Assembly: GCA_965240325.2 (NCBI GenBank)
Contig: OZ251225.1
Location: forward strand, 3,100,001 to 3,164,000
Reading direction: 5' to 3'
DNA length: 64,000 nucleotides
Source: Rebecca billardiae RCC1528
Lineage: Eukaryota > Haptophyta
The translations under genes were made by a program, and so were the position numbers. Each line of letters starts with the position of its first letter. Within the stretch, counting starts at the first letter, position 1. The notes under the pieces were generated by a model. That model made no database searches. It saw only the letters and a list, made by a program, of their open reading frames with translations, and was not told the DNA's origin. Below, piece by piece: positions 1-10,028 of this stretch.

Positions 1-1196
1 CGGCGCTGCAGGCGTGGCGGCGCGACTTCAAGGCGCGCGAGGGCGGGCGCGAGCCGCGCATCTGGTTCGACCGCGCGTGCATCGACCAGGAGGACGTGAG
101 CGCCGACCTGCCCTTCCTCCCGGTCTACCTCGCCGGCTGCCACCAGCTGCTGATCCTGTGCGGCACAACGTACCTGCAGCGCATGTGGTGCGTGGTCGAG
201 CTGCTCGTGTTCGAGCAGATGGGCGGCGACGACGTGCAGATGTACCTGCTGCCCGGGCTGGAGGCGGAGGCGCTGGGCAGCTTCGAGCTGGCGGGCTGCC
301 GCTGCGCGCTGCAGTCCGACTTTGAGCGGCTGCAGTCGGCGATTGAGAGCGCAGTCGGCTCCAAGGAGGACTTCAACCAGCTCACGCGCGCGCTGCTCGC
401 GCGCTCGCGCACGGCGACGCTGACTCCGGCCGAGCTCGCGGCGGGCGCTTCGGATCAGCACGACGGGAGCTCGCGGCGCAGCAGCTCGAAGGCGCCCGTC
501 TTCTCCGGCAACCGCCGCGCCTCGGCGCTGCGCGGCCGCTCGCCGGTCAAGTCGGCCAACCCCGGGCCCAGCGCGATCGAGGCAGGCACGGCCGCGGAGC
601 CGAGCGGCGACTCGGCCGCGCTCGCCACGCCGCGCCGCCGGCTGCGCGACAAGCACCTCACCGCGATCGTGCTCGTCGTCGCGATGGCCCTCGGCTTCGC
701 CGGAGGCGCGATCGGCGGCGCCGCGGGCTCGAACGCGGCGTGCGCAGAGTGCGAGCGCATGGTCGGCGCGCCGCCGCCGCGCGACAAGGCCCACGCCGTC
801 CGGCTCGGCGAGCGCCGCTTCACCGTGTGGCGCACGCCGGCCACGTGGCGCGAGGCTCGCGCCGAGTGCGCGCGCAGGGGCGGCGGGCTCGCCACGGTCA
901 GCTCGGACGCGCAGCGCGCCGCCGTGCGCTGCCTGCTTTTCGACGACGTGCGGCCATCGTGGATCGGGCTCTCCACGCGCGGCGACCCGGAGGACGAAGC
1001 GACGTGGCGCTGGACGGACGGCAGCCGGGCCGTGGCGCACAACAGCTGGAAGGCGGATCAGCCGCGCGAGCCCGACGAGGGCGGCGAGCCCGCCGCGGGC
1101 GACCCGAGCGCGTGCGCGAGCACGCTCGCCGGCTGGTGGGCCGCGGAGTGGTGCCAGCACGAGCGCAGCTACGTCTGCGAGTTCGCTATCGACTGA
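1..1196 (+). CDS. TIR-like / single-pass membrane / C-type lectin protein (5' partial)
   Basis: The reading frame is open from base 3 to the stop at 1194-1196, so the gene enters from outside the window. The N-terminal part (about 3-380) looks like the C-terminal half of a TIR-like domain: WFDRACID, then LLILCGTTY, then WCVVEL. In plant TIR domains the Glu of WCxxEL is the NADase catalytic residue; here it is the codon at 198-200. A Ser/Arg-rich linker follows, then one hydrophobic helix (about 658-735, LTAIVLVVAMALGF). Last comes a C-type lectin-like domain (about 790-1194) with WIGLS, a WRWTDGS-type core, a QPREP stretch where sugar-specificity motifs such as EPN/QPD normally lie, and the final EWC...CEF cysteines. 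With no signal peptide seen, a type II topology (TIR inside, lectin outside) is inferred. This would be a lectin receptor with a TIR output. The lectin call is strong; the TIR call is moderate. Confidence 0.72.
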   Translation, partial: ALQAWRRDFKAREGGREPRIWFDRACIDQEDVSADLPFLPVYLAGCHQLLILCGTTYLQRMWCVVELLVFEQMGGDDVQMYLLPGLEAEALGSFELAGCRCALQSDFERLQSAIESAVGSKEDFNQLTRALLARSRTATLTPAELAAGASDQHDGSSRRSSSKAPVFSGNRRASALRGRSPVKSANPGPSAIEAGTAAEPSGDSAALATPRRRLRDKHLTAIVLVVAMALGFAGGAIGGAAGSNAACAECERMVGAPPPRDKAHAVRLGERRFTVWRTPATWREARAECARRGGGLATVSSDAQRAAVRCLLFDDVRPSWIGLSTRGDPEDEATWRWTDGSRAVAHNSWKADQPREPDEGGEPAAGDPSACASTLAGWWAAEWCQHERSYVCEFAID

Positions 1197-1233
1197 CACT
1201 GATAGTGGCAGCGGCTGATCACACGATGACTGC

Positions 1234-1635
1234 CTCGGATAGTGGTTTGAGGTTGGGTGAGGGTGGTGGTTGGTTGGGGGCTGGCCAGGGTAGGGCTGGA
1301 GGCTTCGGCCGCCAGTCTGATCACCCGGAGCCCGTTATTATATATTATAAAACTATAAAGGGGAAATTTAAAAACACCGTCACCGGTCGGCAGGACTTAT
1401 TAACGTGATCTCATCACGCGTATATTTGACTACCCCCCCCCCCCCCATACCCCCATATGTGTTTTTTCTGTATGTCGTCCGGTTCCACGGTATTTGATGG
1501 TCCTTTGGTTCCACTTTTAAATTCCCCTTTATAACGGGCTCCGGGTGATCAGGCTGGCGGCCGAAGCCTCCAGCCCTACCCTGGCCAGCCCCCAACCAAC
1601 CACCACCCTCACCCAACCTCAAACCACTGACCGAG
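1234..1635. repeat. Inverted repeat with ~120-bp arms
   Basis: The left arm (about 1234-1362) and right arm (about 1515-1635) are reverse complements with few mismatches. The shared stretch runs from CTCGG...AGTGGTTTGAGG through the GGCTTCGGCCGCCAG segment to the AAAGGGGAA...TTTAAAA inner end. The spacer contains a run of about 14 C (near 1431-1444). A diverged fragment of the same arm (CCCTACCCTGGCCAGCCCC) recurs at about 13500-13518. This looks like a foldback or MITE-like element; no coding potential was seen. Confidence 0.75.
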
Positions 1636-2547
1636 ACACCTAGTGTCTTGACACCACTCCACTGTGGACAGCCCGCCTCCAGAGGGGGCGGGGGTATGCC
1701 ATTGCCAACAGCATACGAGCCCAACACTGTGGGGTGGTCCCAGGTACAAGCAGTGTACGGCCTTGCAATTCAAGATCACCGAGTTTGAGCCGAGTCGGCA
1801 GAAGGGGCACCCCCTAGGGTGCCCCAGTGTGGGCAGAGGGCCAGCCACTAGCCGATCCCTGCGCGGGGAAGGGAACTGAGGGGACTGTCATCGAGCCCAG
1901 TAGCTGGGCAGGGGTCTGGGCCACTGGCCCTGGCAGCGAGGCGCCTGTATTTCACTCGTGCAGCTATGGAGGCAGAGGGGGTCATGTCAGACATGTGTGC
2001 TACATCGGGCATCAAGTCCGGGCGTGGGCCGCTGTAGGAAGCAAGCAAAGTGGTGGCGATGGCTAATACGCCTGGGGAGGTGTCGTTCGCTCGCCTCTTC
2101 CTGCTGCGCTGTGCAGGGGGTAGTGTGCTCCGCTGCGGCACATTTGCCTGGCGGGGTGGGCAGTGTCGTTTGGGCGGGGGGCTGTCTTGCCGAGCTTGAC
2201 TAGAAGGAGGCAGCCTGCGCCTGGGGGCTGCCAGTGGCCTGGCAGAGCCAGCAGGTGGCTGTGTGGCCGCTGTCCAGTGACTGACTGTGTAAGGTCGCTA
2301 TGAGCTCAGTTACCAGTGTGACTGCCAGCAGCCGGGTCTGCCTCCATCTCAGGGCCCCCATGTGTCAACACATTGTCCGGCGGACCCACATTGCTGCGAG
2401 CCAGCGGGGTGGCATATTGGAGCGGCCATGCCACAAGAGGTGTGGCAGGCTGCAGAGGCCACGCAATCACCATAGGGAGGGGGCGAGCACGCTGAAGGGG
2501 CCACGCCTGCGAGAGTAGCTGGGGGCGCACGTGGTGGTGACCGCGCG
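1636..2547. other. Gene-free stretch downstream of the retroelement ORF
   Basis: Only short, unconserved open frames are present. The stretch lies just beyond the stop of the minus-strand LINE ORF and may be its 3' UTR, but no poly(A)/poly(T) tail or target-site duplication was seen that would fix the element's end. Confidence 0.4.
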
Positions 2548-4987
2548 CTATGGGCTGGTGCAGGTTGGCCTGCCCCGCGCCTGCCTGCCAGCCCTGGCCA
2601 GCCTGGGCAGGGGGTTGCTGCTGGATGACAGGTGGTCCTTGCAACTGATTATATGCATGGCAATCGCCCCTCCTGGGCCTGCCTGTGCCTGTGGGAGTGG
2701 GGGCTGCCCCCCTGGGCCGTGCCCAGGCGGCGGCCGAAGCTCCCTGGCATGTCGAAGGAGACGTCCTGCCTTCGACAGCTGGGAGTCCACGTCCTTGCGG
2801 GCCTGCATGATGCCTAGCCCTGCCTTCAGTAAGGCCACGTGCATGGTCCTGCCGAGATGCACGTTGCCCCCCACAGTGGTCTTCAGTGTGCTGGGCACCC
2901 TGCCCATGAGAGCAGCCCCAGAGCACACGTGACGTGCCAAGTTCCATGCTGCAGCCTGTCCCTGCATGAATGGCTCAATTACATGCGATACGCTTCTGGC
3001 AGCAGCCATTCGGTAGGCATCGACCTCAGGGCACTCAGAGAAGAGGTGGTGCTCAGTATCTGGCGCTGGATGTAGCAGAGGAGCATGATCGCAGAGGGGG
3101 CAGGCATCGCTAAATGCCGCCCCCGACTGGAATCGCACAGAGAGCAACGTCGGGTCTCGCAGGGCAGCAGGCTGCAGGAACTCATATCCGTGGTGGAGTA
3201 TGTAGTAGGCAGGCACAGTGTTGGCCTGCCAGGTCCGTAGTACGCCAGTGGAGGCCTCTGGCCACACGCCGGTCCATTCACCCACCAAGTCACAGCTGGA
3301 CTTGGTGGCTTGCAGGTGGGTTGCCCTTTGTGATAGCACACTGTCATACACAAGGGGCTTGATTCGGCCTGCCACTGGCTCTCCATCGGCCAGCTGTACC
3401 ATTGCATGGGAACCCGCATTTGGGTGGCCACCTCTCTTGTGAGTCACACAGGGGGTTGTGGGGTCAGAGCAGCAGAGCTTGGCCCCCGCATCGCTGCATG
3501 CGTTGAGCAGGGTTTTGGGGTTCATCCCTGCTTGGAGCAAAGCAGCCACACTGTGTTGGCTGACAGTGCAGTGCTGGTCCCCCGGGTTGTGTGTGAGGCT
3601 GAGGTGTCGCGCAGCAGCATCGTCAGCAGAGTGCACCTTGACATGCTCAAATGAAGTGGTGCTGCCATGCCGCAAGCGGCGCCAGCCCACCAGGCTCATG
3701 ACCCTGGCGATGTATGGGGCGTAAGCGTGGTGCCCCTGCCGAAGCCGTCGGTCCCAGGGGTCGTTTTGCCACATTTCGGCGGCCTTTACCATTTCCTGCA
3801 GGTCAGTGCACACCAGCAGGTTGGCGGTGGGGTCTATCTGCACCAATGCATCTGTGATGGCCATGAATTCGGCTGGGCCTGGTGCCTGGTGCCCCGCGAA
3901 CTTGGAGCAATACACATGCACAGGGGCAGTGTAATTGTTGCCGTTGAAGAAGGAAAAGGCACACGCGGCCTGCCCGTTCTCTGCATCGAATGAGCCATCA
4001 GTGGCCACCATTAGCATGCCAGGTACAGGAAGTGCAGGCAGATGGCGGGGATTGGGTGGATCACAGACAGTACGCTTGGCAGCAGGCACGTGCCCCAGGT
4101 ACCTGTAGTAGCTCTGGTCGGTCAGGACTGCCCTCAGCATATCCCTCACTGCCAGTATCACCGCCGGGCGGGACCTATGTGGCAGTGAGGACAGCTCCGC
4201 ATAGAACGCAGTGGAGACCATCTGTCTTGGTGGCTGTTGCATGAGCACACCTAGCAACACGTGCTGGGTACCGTCCACCAGTGAGTGCTCGATCCGGCTG
4301 AGCATCTCTCCGTTCGCGTCAGGAAGGCCGTGTGGCGCCAAGCAGGGGAGGGCAGCTGCCCCTGGCATTGCGGCGAGTCTTGTATATGCCCTGTGGGTCC
4401 GGTTTGTGGCCAGCATCCCGAGCCCGGGGGCCAGCTGCTGCATCAGCTTGCTGCCGAGATTCACTTCGGATGGGAGCAGTGCCCACCCCATGCGTCGTAT
4501 AGAATTTCTCCCGGTGACGATGGTGGAGGCAAATGTAGAGGCGCCGCGTACGCGCGCCCGTGCTGGGTGCTCTACTGATTGCAGGGCACCCATGGCTGCC
4601 ATGGACGTGCGCGCACATAGCCCACGTGGGTCATCTGCCAGGAAGTGGTAGTACGCGTGTGCCTGGACACTCTCCAGGTGCGCATGTAGATTGATGAGGC
4701 CTAGGCCCAGGAACTGGGGAGGAAAGCACGCTGCCTCGTATGCGATGCGCCCTGGCAGGGCAGCACTCCTGACCACTGGCTCCACCATGAGGCTTTGCAG
4801 CTGGTTGAGTCTGCCCCTGGACATGCCAACCACCTCGTAGAAGTAGAATAATATCGACGTGACATCCCACACAGTAAGCAGCTTTTTGGTCTCGGTGCAG
4901 CAGTCAGCTGCCTGCACCCGCGCGGCGGCTTTGGCCACTCTGGCCTTGAGACTGGCGAACATCCTGTCAGTTGCCAGATGAATGTTG
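2548..4987 (-). pseudogene. LINE polyprotein, C-terminal half: RNase H and zinc-finger-like region
   Basis: This is a continuous minus-strand frame of more than 800 codons. The middle has an RNase H signature: ATDGSF (first acidic residue), AEFMAI (Glu), CTDLQEM (second Asp) and a late SDAGAK (Asp). Near the end, CPLC followed by a spaced H...H and C (FSDACPLCD...EHHLFSEC) resembles the zf-RVT knuckle found at the C-terminus of LINE polyproteins. Upstream of RNase H lies the thumb/connection region after the RT. The first codons, at 4987, continue directly into the RT frame at 6471 once the LTR insertion is ignored, so the ORF was continuous when the LTR element landed. RNase H would remove the RNA strand during target-primed synthesis. 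The long open frame suggests modest age. Confidence 0.85.
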
Positions 4988-5270
4988 TGTCAGACTGGGC
5001 ACCAGTCCTCGGAGACACCGTTCCACAGGAGTCGCGGGTAAGTTTCCGCATCTACCCGCACGCCACCGGCGGAGGCACGATCCGACACTATCTCGGCCAG
5101 TCCGGAGCCCCAAACCCCGTGGGTTTGGGGCTGCCCGACCCATCATCCGATGATGTGACCCCGTCCGCCTGCCCCTTCGGGGCCGGTCCTTAGCCCGCCT
5201 GGTCGCTTCCGGTGGACCTATCGCCCACACGCGCGGTAGGGAGCACCCACGCTTCTTCTTCAGTCTAACA
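4988..5270 (+). repeat. 5' LTR (283 bp)
   Basis: It matches the other LTR base for base except for one extra C in the run near 5158-5161 (GACCCC versus GACCC). It contains a 12-bp hairpin at 5106-5132 (AGCCCCAAACCC / GGGTTTGGGGCT, loop CGT), followed by CATCAT-CCG-ATGATG. These may be the R/terminator region. Confidence 0.93.
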
Positions 5271-5286
5271 TGGTACCGGAGTCAGC
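5271..5286 (+). promoter_or_regulatory. Putative primer binding site of the LTR element
   Basis: TGGTACCGGAGTCAGC starts at the base after the LTR. LTR elements commonly begin their PBS with TGG, complementary to a tRNA CCA end, and the TGGTA..GAG pattern resembles Met-tRNA-type sites. The exact tRNA is not determined. Confidence 0.55.
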
Positions 5287-6172
5287 AACGAGACGCGCTC
5301 GTTACCGGACCCGACCTCGCTGGCGCAAGGAACGCGCTCGCGCGCATCGCGCATTGCGAGCTCGCGAGACGATTCACATCCAAGTCGGATGGTCCAAGGC
5401 AGGCTAGCCCAACCGCGGCAGCCTTCAAGGAGGAGGTGCTGACGTACCTCATTCCGACGACATTCGCGTCGTCATCGTGCGCCGAGTCGCACGCCCTGCT
5501 CAGATGCTGGAGGAGTCTCGACACCAAGTCGATTGACTTCATGAATGCAGCCCTCGACCGCCAAGATGGCCGAGCAGCTTGCAAGGAGGAGATGAGGCGC
5601 GATCTACGCGTTCACTAGGCGACAGCGGATACGATCACGTCGATCGACACCGCGCGCCGCTCGATCATCTCCGCGCTCGCTATGTGCAGCTTCTTCGTGA
5701 CACGCGGTTGCGAGGCAGCGTCATTCTGCGGCCGAAGCCGACACAAGGTTCTACGCGTGAGACCAGTCCATGTCCCATTGCACCAGCCCACACGCGGTGG
5801 TGCACCGTCGCCGTCGACGCGACCCATCGAGGAGGAGCAGGCAGGTGGATCTCGGTAAGTCCACAGCAGCTGGCACGACCACACGATCACTCGATCAACT
5901 GCCTGGGGCACCACGCCCCCGTCGACGCCCAAGCCGAGCCCGAGCCTGGTCAGCCAGCTCGGCAGGCGTCCATTCACTGGAGTACGACTGCTCGGACGGA
6001 TTCGCGAGCAACTCCAGACGTCCCTCGATCGCTGCTGCGATTCGCAGCTTCCGGACAGCTTGGCAGCTAGACAGTCGGGCACGCACACGCACGCTCGCCT
6101 TACGGCTTACGCCCCCACTCACACTTACGCACACGCGCACGCGCACTCAGGCACCGCACCTCGCTGTGGTCG

Positions 6173-6183
6173 GTGAGGAGGAG
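6173..6183 (+). promoter_or_regulatory. Putative polypurine tract of the LTR element
   Basis: GTGAGGAGGAG directly abuts the 3' LTR start at 6184. This is the expected position and composition for the plus-strand primer. Confidence 0.55.
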
Positions 6184-6465
6184 TGTCAGACTGGGCACCA
6201 GTCCTCGGAGACACCGTTCCACAGGAGTCGCGGGTAAGTTTCCGCATCTACCCGCACGCCACCGGCGGAGGCACGATCCGACACTATCTCGGCCAGTCCG
6301 GAGCCCCAAACCCCGTGGGTTTGGGGCTGCCCGACCCATCATCCGATGATGTGACCCGTCCGCCTGCCCCTTCGGGGCCGGTCCTTAGCCCGCCTGGTCG
6401 CTTCCGGTGGACCTATCGCCCACACGCGCGGTAGGGAGCACCCACGCTTCTTCTTCAGTCTAACA
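6184..6465 (+). repeat. 3' LTR (282 bp)
   Basis: This is the second copy of the terminal repeat, with one C fewer than the 5' copy. It is followed by the target duplication TGTTG at 6466-6470. Near-identity of the two LTRs implies recent insertion or gene conversion. Confidence 0.93.
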
Positions 6466-6470
6466 TGTTG

Positions 6471-8514
6471 GTCACCACCCCTGCATACGTGAAGTATTCT
6501 CCATCCTGCAACGTGTCTATGGGAGCAGCTTGTCCAGTTGCCCTGTGTTGATGACCTGTATTGGGTCCACCTGTGCGTGCCCAGGGGGCACATACACTGC
6601 CACCTTGGATTTGGGGTAGTTGGGCTCCATATCATAGTACCACAAAAAGTCGATGAGGTCCTGCATCATGGCTGTGATGTCTGCTCTGCTGTGCGCGTAC
6701 AAATTGATGTCGTCCATGATAGCAGTGGCCACCACTGTCACCTGCCCTGCAGCAGCGTCCGCGTCGTCTGAGCTGCATTTGGACTGTACATGGTACCCTC
6801 CATGCCTGCTCTTCAGGTACCTGAGGAACATGTTGATGAACAGGCAGAACTTAGTGGAGCTAGCAGGGTCACCTTGCTTCGTGCCACACCGTAAGCGTAC
6901 ACTATCAGTGGGCCAGTATGGCGTCCTCACCACCACATCATGCCCCTCTCCTAAGGAGCGCATGAGGGTATAAAACATGGCTGGGTACCCATGGCTGCGG
7001 AAGCCATCCTCAATGCCTTGGTATGGCACCGTGTCGAAGGCCTTTTGAATGTCCATCAGTGCACAAAACAGCGTGCGCCGGGAACTGTGTGCATCGGCCA
7101 CCACGTTGGCAAAGACAGCGACTTGCTGTACCACTTGCCCACCCTCTCTGCTGGCAGCCTGTTCCGGCTCGATTAGCCTGAGCCTGTCGGACGCAGCTTG
7201 CATGGCGTTGTTTTGGTGTCTTGCCATGATTTTGTACACCACACTGTTGAGTGTTATGCCCCTGTAATTCCCGAGCACGTGCATATCCCCGTGCTTGTGT
7301 AGTGAGACAACCTCCCCTTGCTGGAGTCCGTCCAGAAGAGTCCCTGTCGAGTACATGACTGCGCAGAGATTAGATATAATAGTGGCGATCGGGCCAGGGT
7401 GCCCTGTGACCTGTCCCCTGTCCCCTGGCTGCCCCCTGCTGGGCACCAGTCTGCTGTGCAGCGTGCTGCCTGTGTGTGCGCGTGCCGCTTGGCAGTACAG
7501 GCTCGTCGCGCTCGGCATGGTGGCCTTCCAAGAGCTTGAGTACATTGTACTGTATGCCATCTGGACCAGGCGCCGAGTTGCCTCCCACCTCAGATGTGAT
7601 GATGTGCCGTATTTGCGCGGGGGTGGGTGGCGTTCCGAGGGCGGTGACATATGCGTCCCCCTGATCAGTGTGCCATGCGGCCCTAATGTCGTGCCACATG
7701 TGACCTCCAGCGTGCCAAGGAGGCCTGCCCCCTGGCCGAGTGTATTGTCGCTCCAGAAGGCCCTGGTAGTGCCCCCTGTACTCCGATTTCACATCGTCAA
7801 CGCTGGTGGCCAGTGCCCCATCGCTCCTTCTGACGATGGTCGGCAGTGTGATGGGGTCCTTGGCATACACCATGACACGCAATTTATGCGAGTTCTTTTT
7901 GGTCTCAACCTTGACTTTGGCGAACCACGCCCTCTTTTGTTCCTCAGCCTGCTGCTGCCACACAGCCTTCACTTCCGCGCGGCTCGTCCTGCATTGCTGC
8001 TGCACGATTTGTCTCCAGCGCTGGTGGGACAGAAATGGCCCTACCGGCACCTGTCCGTGAGGCCCCATTGCCACTTGTGTCCAGTGCTGGGACTGTGCAG
8101 CTCCAGTGCCCCAGGTCCGCTCGTACCTGCGCATTGCTCTGCGTACTGCTGGACCAGCTGGCAGCCCAGCAGCTGCTCTGTTAGCCAGAATATCGCCTGC
8201 ATGCAGCGCAGCAGAAGCAGCATCTGCTTTGGATTTGTGTTGACCCGCTGCTGCGCCCGCTGTGGCTGGTCGGATCTTCAGGGGCGTGTCTGGTTGTCCG
8301 TCAACTCGGCCAGCCGCTTGGACAGATGCAGATGATCAGCCATCATGACGAGCCAGTAAAATAATAGGGCTGCATGTTTCGTAATGAAATCGCCGTCTGG
8401 GGGTAATAATGCCACAGGCTTCGTCGGATGATCACACCCTGCCACGGCCCTTGATCCGTGGCAATTTGACGAGCAATACGCTAATAAAGTACTCATTCTA
8501 TGATTTAACAACAC
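6471..8514 (-). pseudogene. LINE polyprotein, N-terminal half: reverse transcriptase (frameshifted)
   Basis: Reverse transcriptase motifs are readable in order but in different frames. SAPGPDGIQY is in the 8134-7370 frame. NYRGITLN, LMDIQKAFDTV (motif A Asp), GTKQGDPAS (motif B) and IMDDINLYA (motif C, the two catalytic Asp) are in the 7650-6517 frame. The frame changes near 7500. Another shift near 6525 is needed to reach the strand that continues into the LINE C-terminal half. Motif C has Ile where Phe/Tyr is usual. Upstream fragments (8514-8278 and 8223-8041) appear to be remnants of the region before the RT. No endonuclease domain is visible. The copy is non-functional as it stands. Confidence 0.85.
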
Positions 8515-8688
8515 CGCAGGACTTGTACAGGTAATGCGCGCAATCTTGCTCTCTATGACCCCCCATGTTGATCATAATTACCGCCCTTGTCATGATCATA
8601 AGCCAAGTGAGCTGCTGTGAAGGTTGGCGGTGGAGCGATGAGGCCGCCGAAATTAGTAAATCACGACGATCACCGCGAGTCCACGACG

Positions 8689-10028
8689 ATGCGCGTCGTG
8701 AGACGAGCCGGCGTGCTCCTCGCGGCGCTTGCCGTAGCCTCGGCCCTCCACGTCCAGCACACGCAGCTACGTGTCCCAGCACTACGCCGAGCATGCCCCC
8801 TCTGCGCCAGCGACTTGCTCTTCCGGGAGATGCAGGCGGCGATGACAAAGCGCGCCAACTTCGAGTATGAGCTCTTGGCGCCCAACCTGGGGCTTCTCGA
8901 GGAACCAGATCCGACGGACGTGCCGAGCGCGGTGGGGTTCGGTGGCGGGGTGATTGGGCGCAAGAAGAAGAAGAAGGGCACTGGAGCCGCGAACCCGCTC
9001 GTGGACCAGATCCCGCTGCTGCTGCACGCGATCAAACGCGACGGCGTCGTGAAGGTGAAGGGCGGGCTGCGGCGAGAGACGGCTTTGGCACTGCGCGAGT
9101 GCGCGCTGCGCGAGATCGAGATCGCTCGCGAGGTGGTGGCAAAGGACCCGTCGAAGAGTATGTTACGATTCAACGCGGAAGTCGAGCAGCCCCACAGGGG
9201 GACCCACCTCCTCCCCTTCGTCGACGAGGACACTTTGGCCGCTGGCGGTAGTGGCAACGACAGCCCGATCGTCCAGGCACTTCGCGAGCTGGTCGGCAAG
9301 GGCAGCGTGATGGGCACGCTGATCGCGAAGCACTGCGACGGGGACAACTCGGAGCTGCACGATCTCTACGCTCTGCGCACGGAGGCGGGCAGCTTCCAGC
9401 AGCCGGTGCGCGCCCCGCCTGCGCACAAACTGTTCGCGCGGGCTTGCGCCAGCCACGCACTCGTGCGCTGCTGCGCCGGCTGCTTTGCGCCGCCCGGGCC
9501 AGCAGTCTGATGAACGCGCGCGCACACGCTACCCCTCCTCACTTGCAGGTGCACTCGGACACGCCGTTTCAGGAGGCACCGCCCTTGCTCGCGATGTTTG
9601 TCGCCCTGCAGGACGTCACGCCTGAGATGGGCCCCACCCTTTTCATCCCAGGAACGCACCTGAACACGCAGCTGCGGCGGGACTTTGACGCCGGGCTGCG
9701 CGACGGCCGACGCGACGATGTACTTAGGAACGCGAACGCTAAGCTCGCCGTGTGCGAGGCGGGCGACGTCGCGTTTTTCGACATGCGCACGCTGCACGCG
9801 GGCTGCGCCAACCTGGAGCACGGTGGGTCACAGCGGCTCCACCTCGCTGTCACCTTCCGCAACGTGAACGCTAACGACGTCGACCTTGGCCACCTCTCCG
9901 CGATCCGGCACGGCTACCGGGAGCATATCACGCTTGGGGACCTGCGCAGGGAGCTGGCAAGGGCCAAACCGTTCAGGGACATGGGGGACGGCCTACAATC
10001 TCGGCCGCCTGCCGTGCCACTCATCTGA
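8689..10028 (+). CDS. Phytanoyl-CoA dioxygenase (PhyH)-family Fe(II)/2-oxoglutarate oxygenase
   Basis: Two exons: 8689-9405 and 9549-10028, with a 143-bp GT-AG intron in phase 0, giving about 398 residues. Exon 2 opens with VHSDTPFQ, the HxD iron-binding pair of this fold. Downstream are GPTLFIPGTH and then DMRTLHAGCAN (distal His), followed by the usual Arg-containing strand. The ATG at 8689 was chosen because it gives MRVVRRAGVLLAALAVAS, a signal or transit peptide; an in-frame ATG exists upstream at 8617. A Lys-rich KKKKK stretch and a disordered segment precede the catalytic domain. The family hydroxylates lipids or small molecules using O2 and 2-oxoglutarate; the substrate here is unknown. 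The gene converges with the PNGase-like gene downstream. Confidence 0.85.

Larger units (their letters stand above)
4988..6465 (+). mobile_element. Short non-autonomous LTR retrotransposon (TRIM-like), 1,478 bp
   Basis: Two near-identical direct repeats (4988-5270 and 6184-6465) begin TGTCAGACTG and end CAGTCTAACA. The TG...CA ends form a near-perfect terminal inverted repeat. The element is flanked by a perfect 5-bp target duplication, TGTTG (4983-4987 and 6466-6470). A primer-binding-site-like TGGTACCGGAGTC begins immediately after the 5' LTR, and a purine tract precedes the 3' LTR. The 913-bp interior has no gag, protease, RT or integrase; only a 115-codon frame from 5271 to 5618 with no recognisable domain. 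LTR length, total size and lack of genes match terminal-repeat retrotransposons in miniature. Strand follows the PBS-to-PPT order. It lies inside the LINE ORF. Confidence 0.92.
2548..8514 (-). mobile_element. Decayed LINE-type (non-LTR) retrotransposon, interrupted by an LTR element
   Basis: Read on the minus strand, the order is a pre-RT region (8514-8135, broken frame), reverse transcriptase (about 8134-6471), then RNase H and a C-terminal zinc-knuckle-like region (about 4987-2548). RT, RNase H and a final Cys/His motif on one polyprotein are typical of non-LTR elements. No AP-type endonuclease was recognised upstream, so the copy is probably 5'-truncated near 8.5 kb. The frame is broken at least twice within the RT (near 7500 and near 6525), plus once in the pre-RT part. 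A separate LTR element sits inside at 4988-6465. This copy cannot encode an intact enzyme. Confidence 0.88.

Noticed and set aside
4988-6465. A gag or pol gene inside the LTR element
   Set aside because: All six frames were read; no zinc knuckle, protease, RT or integrase motif was found.
7295-8335. 346-codon plus-strand frame
   Set aside because: Opposite the LINE reverse transcriptase, whose motifs are on the minus strand; no domain in the plus frame.
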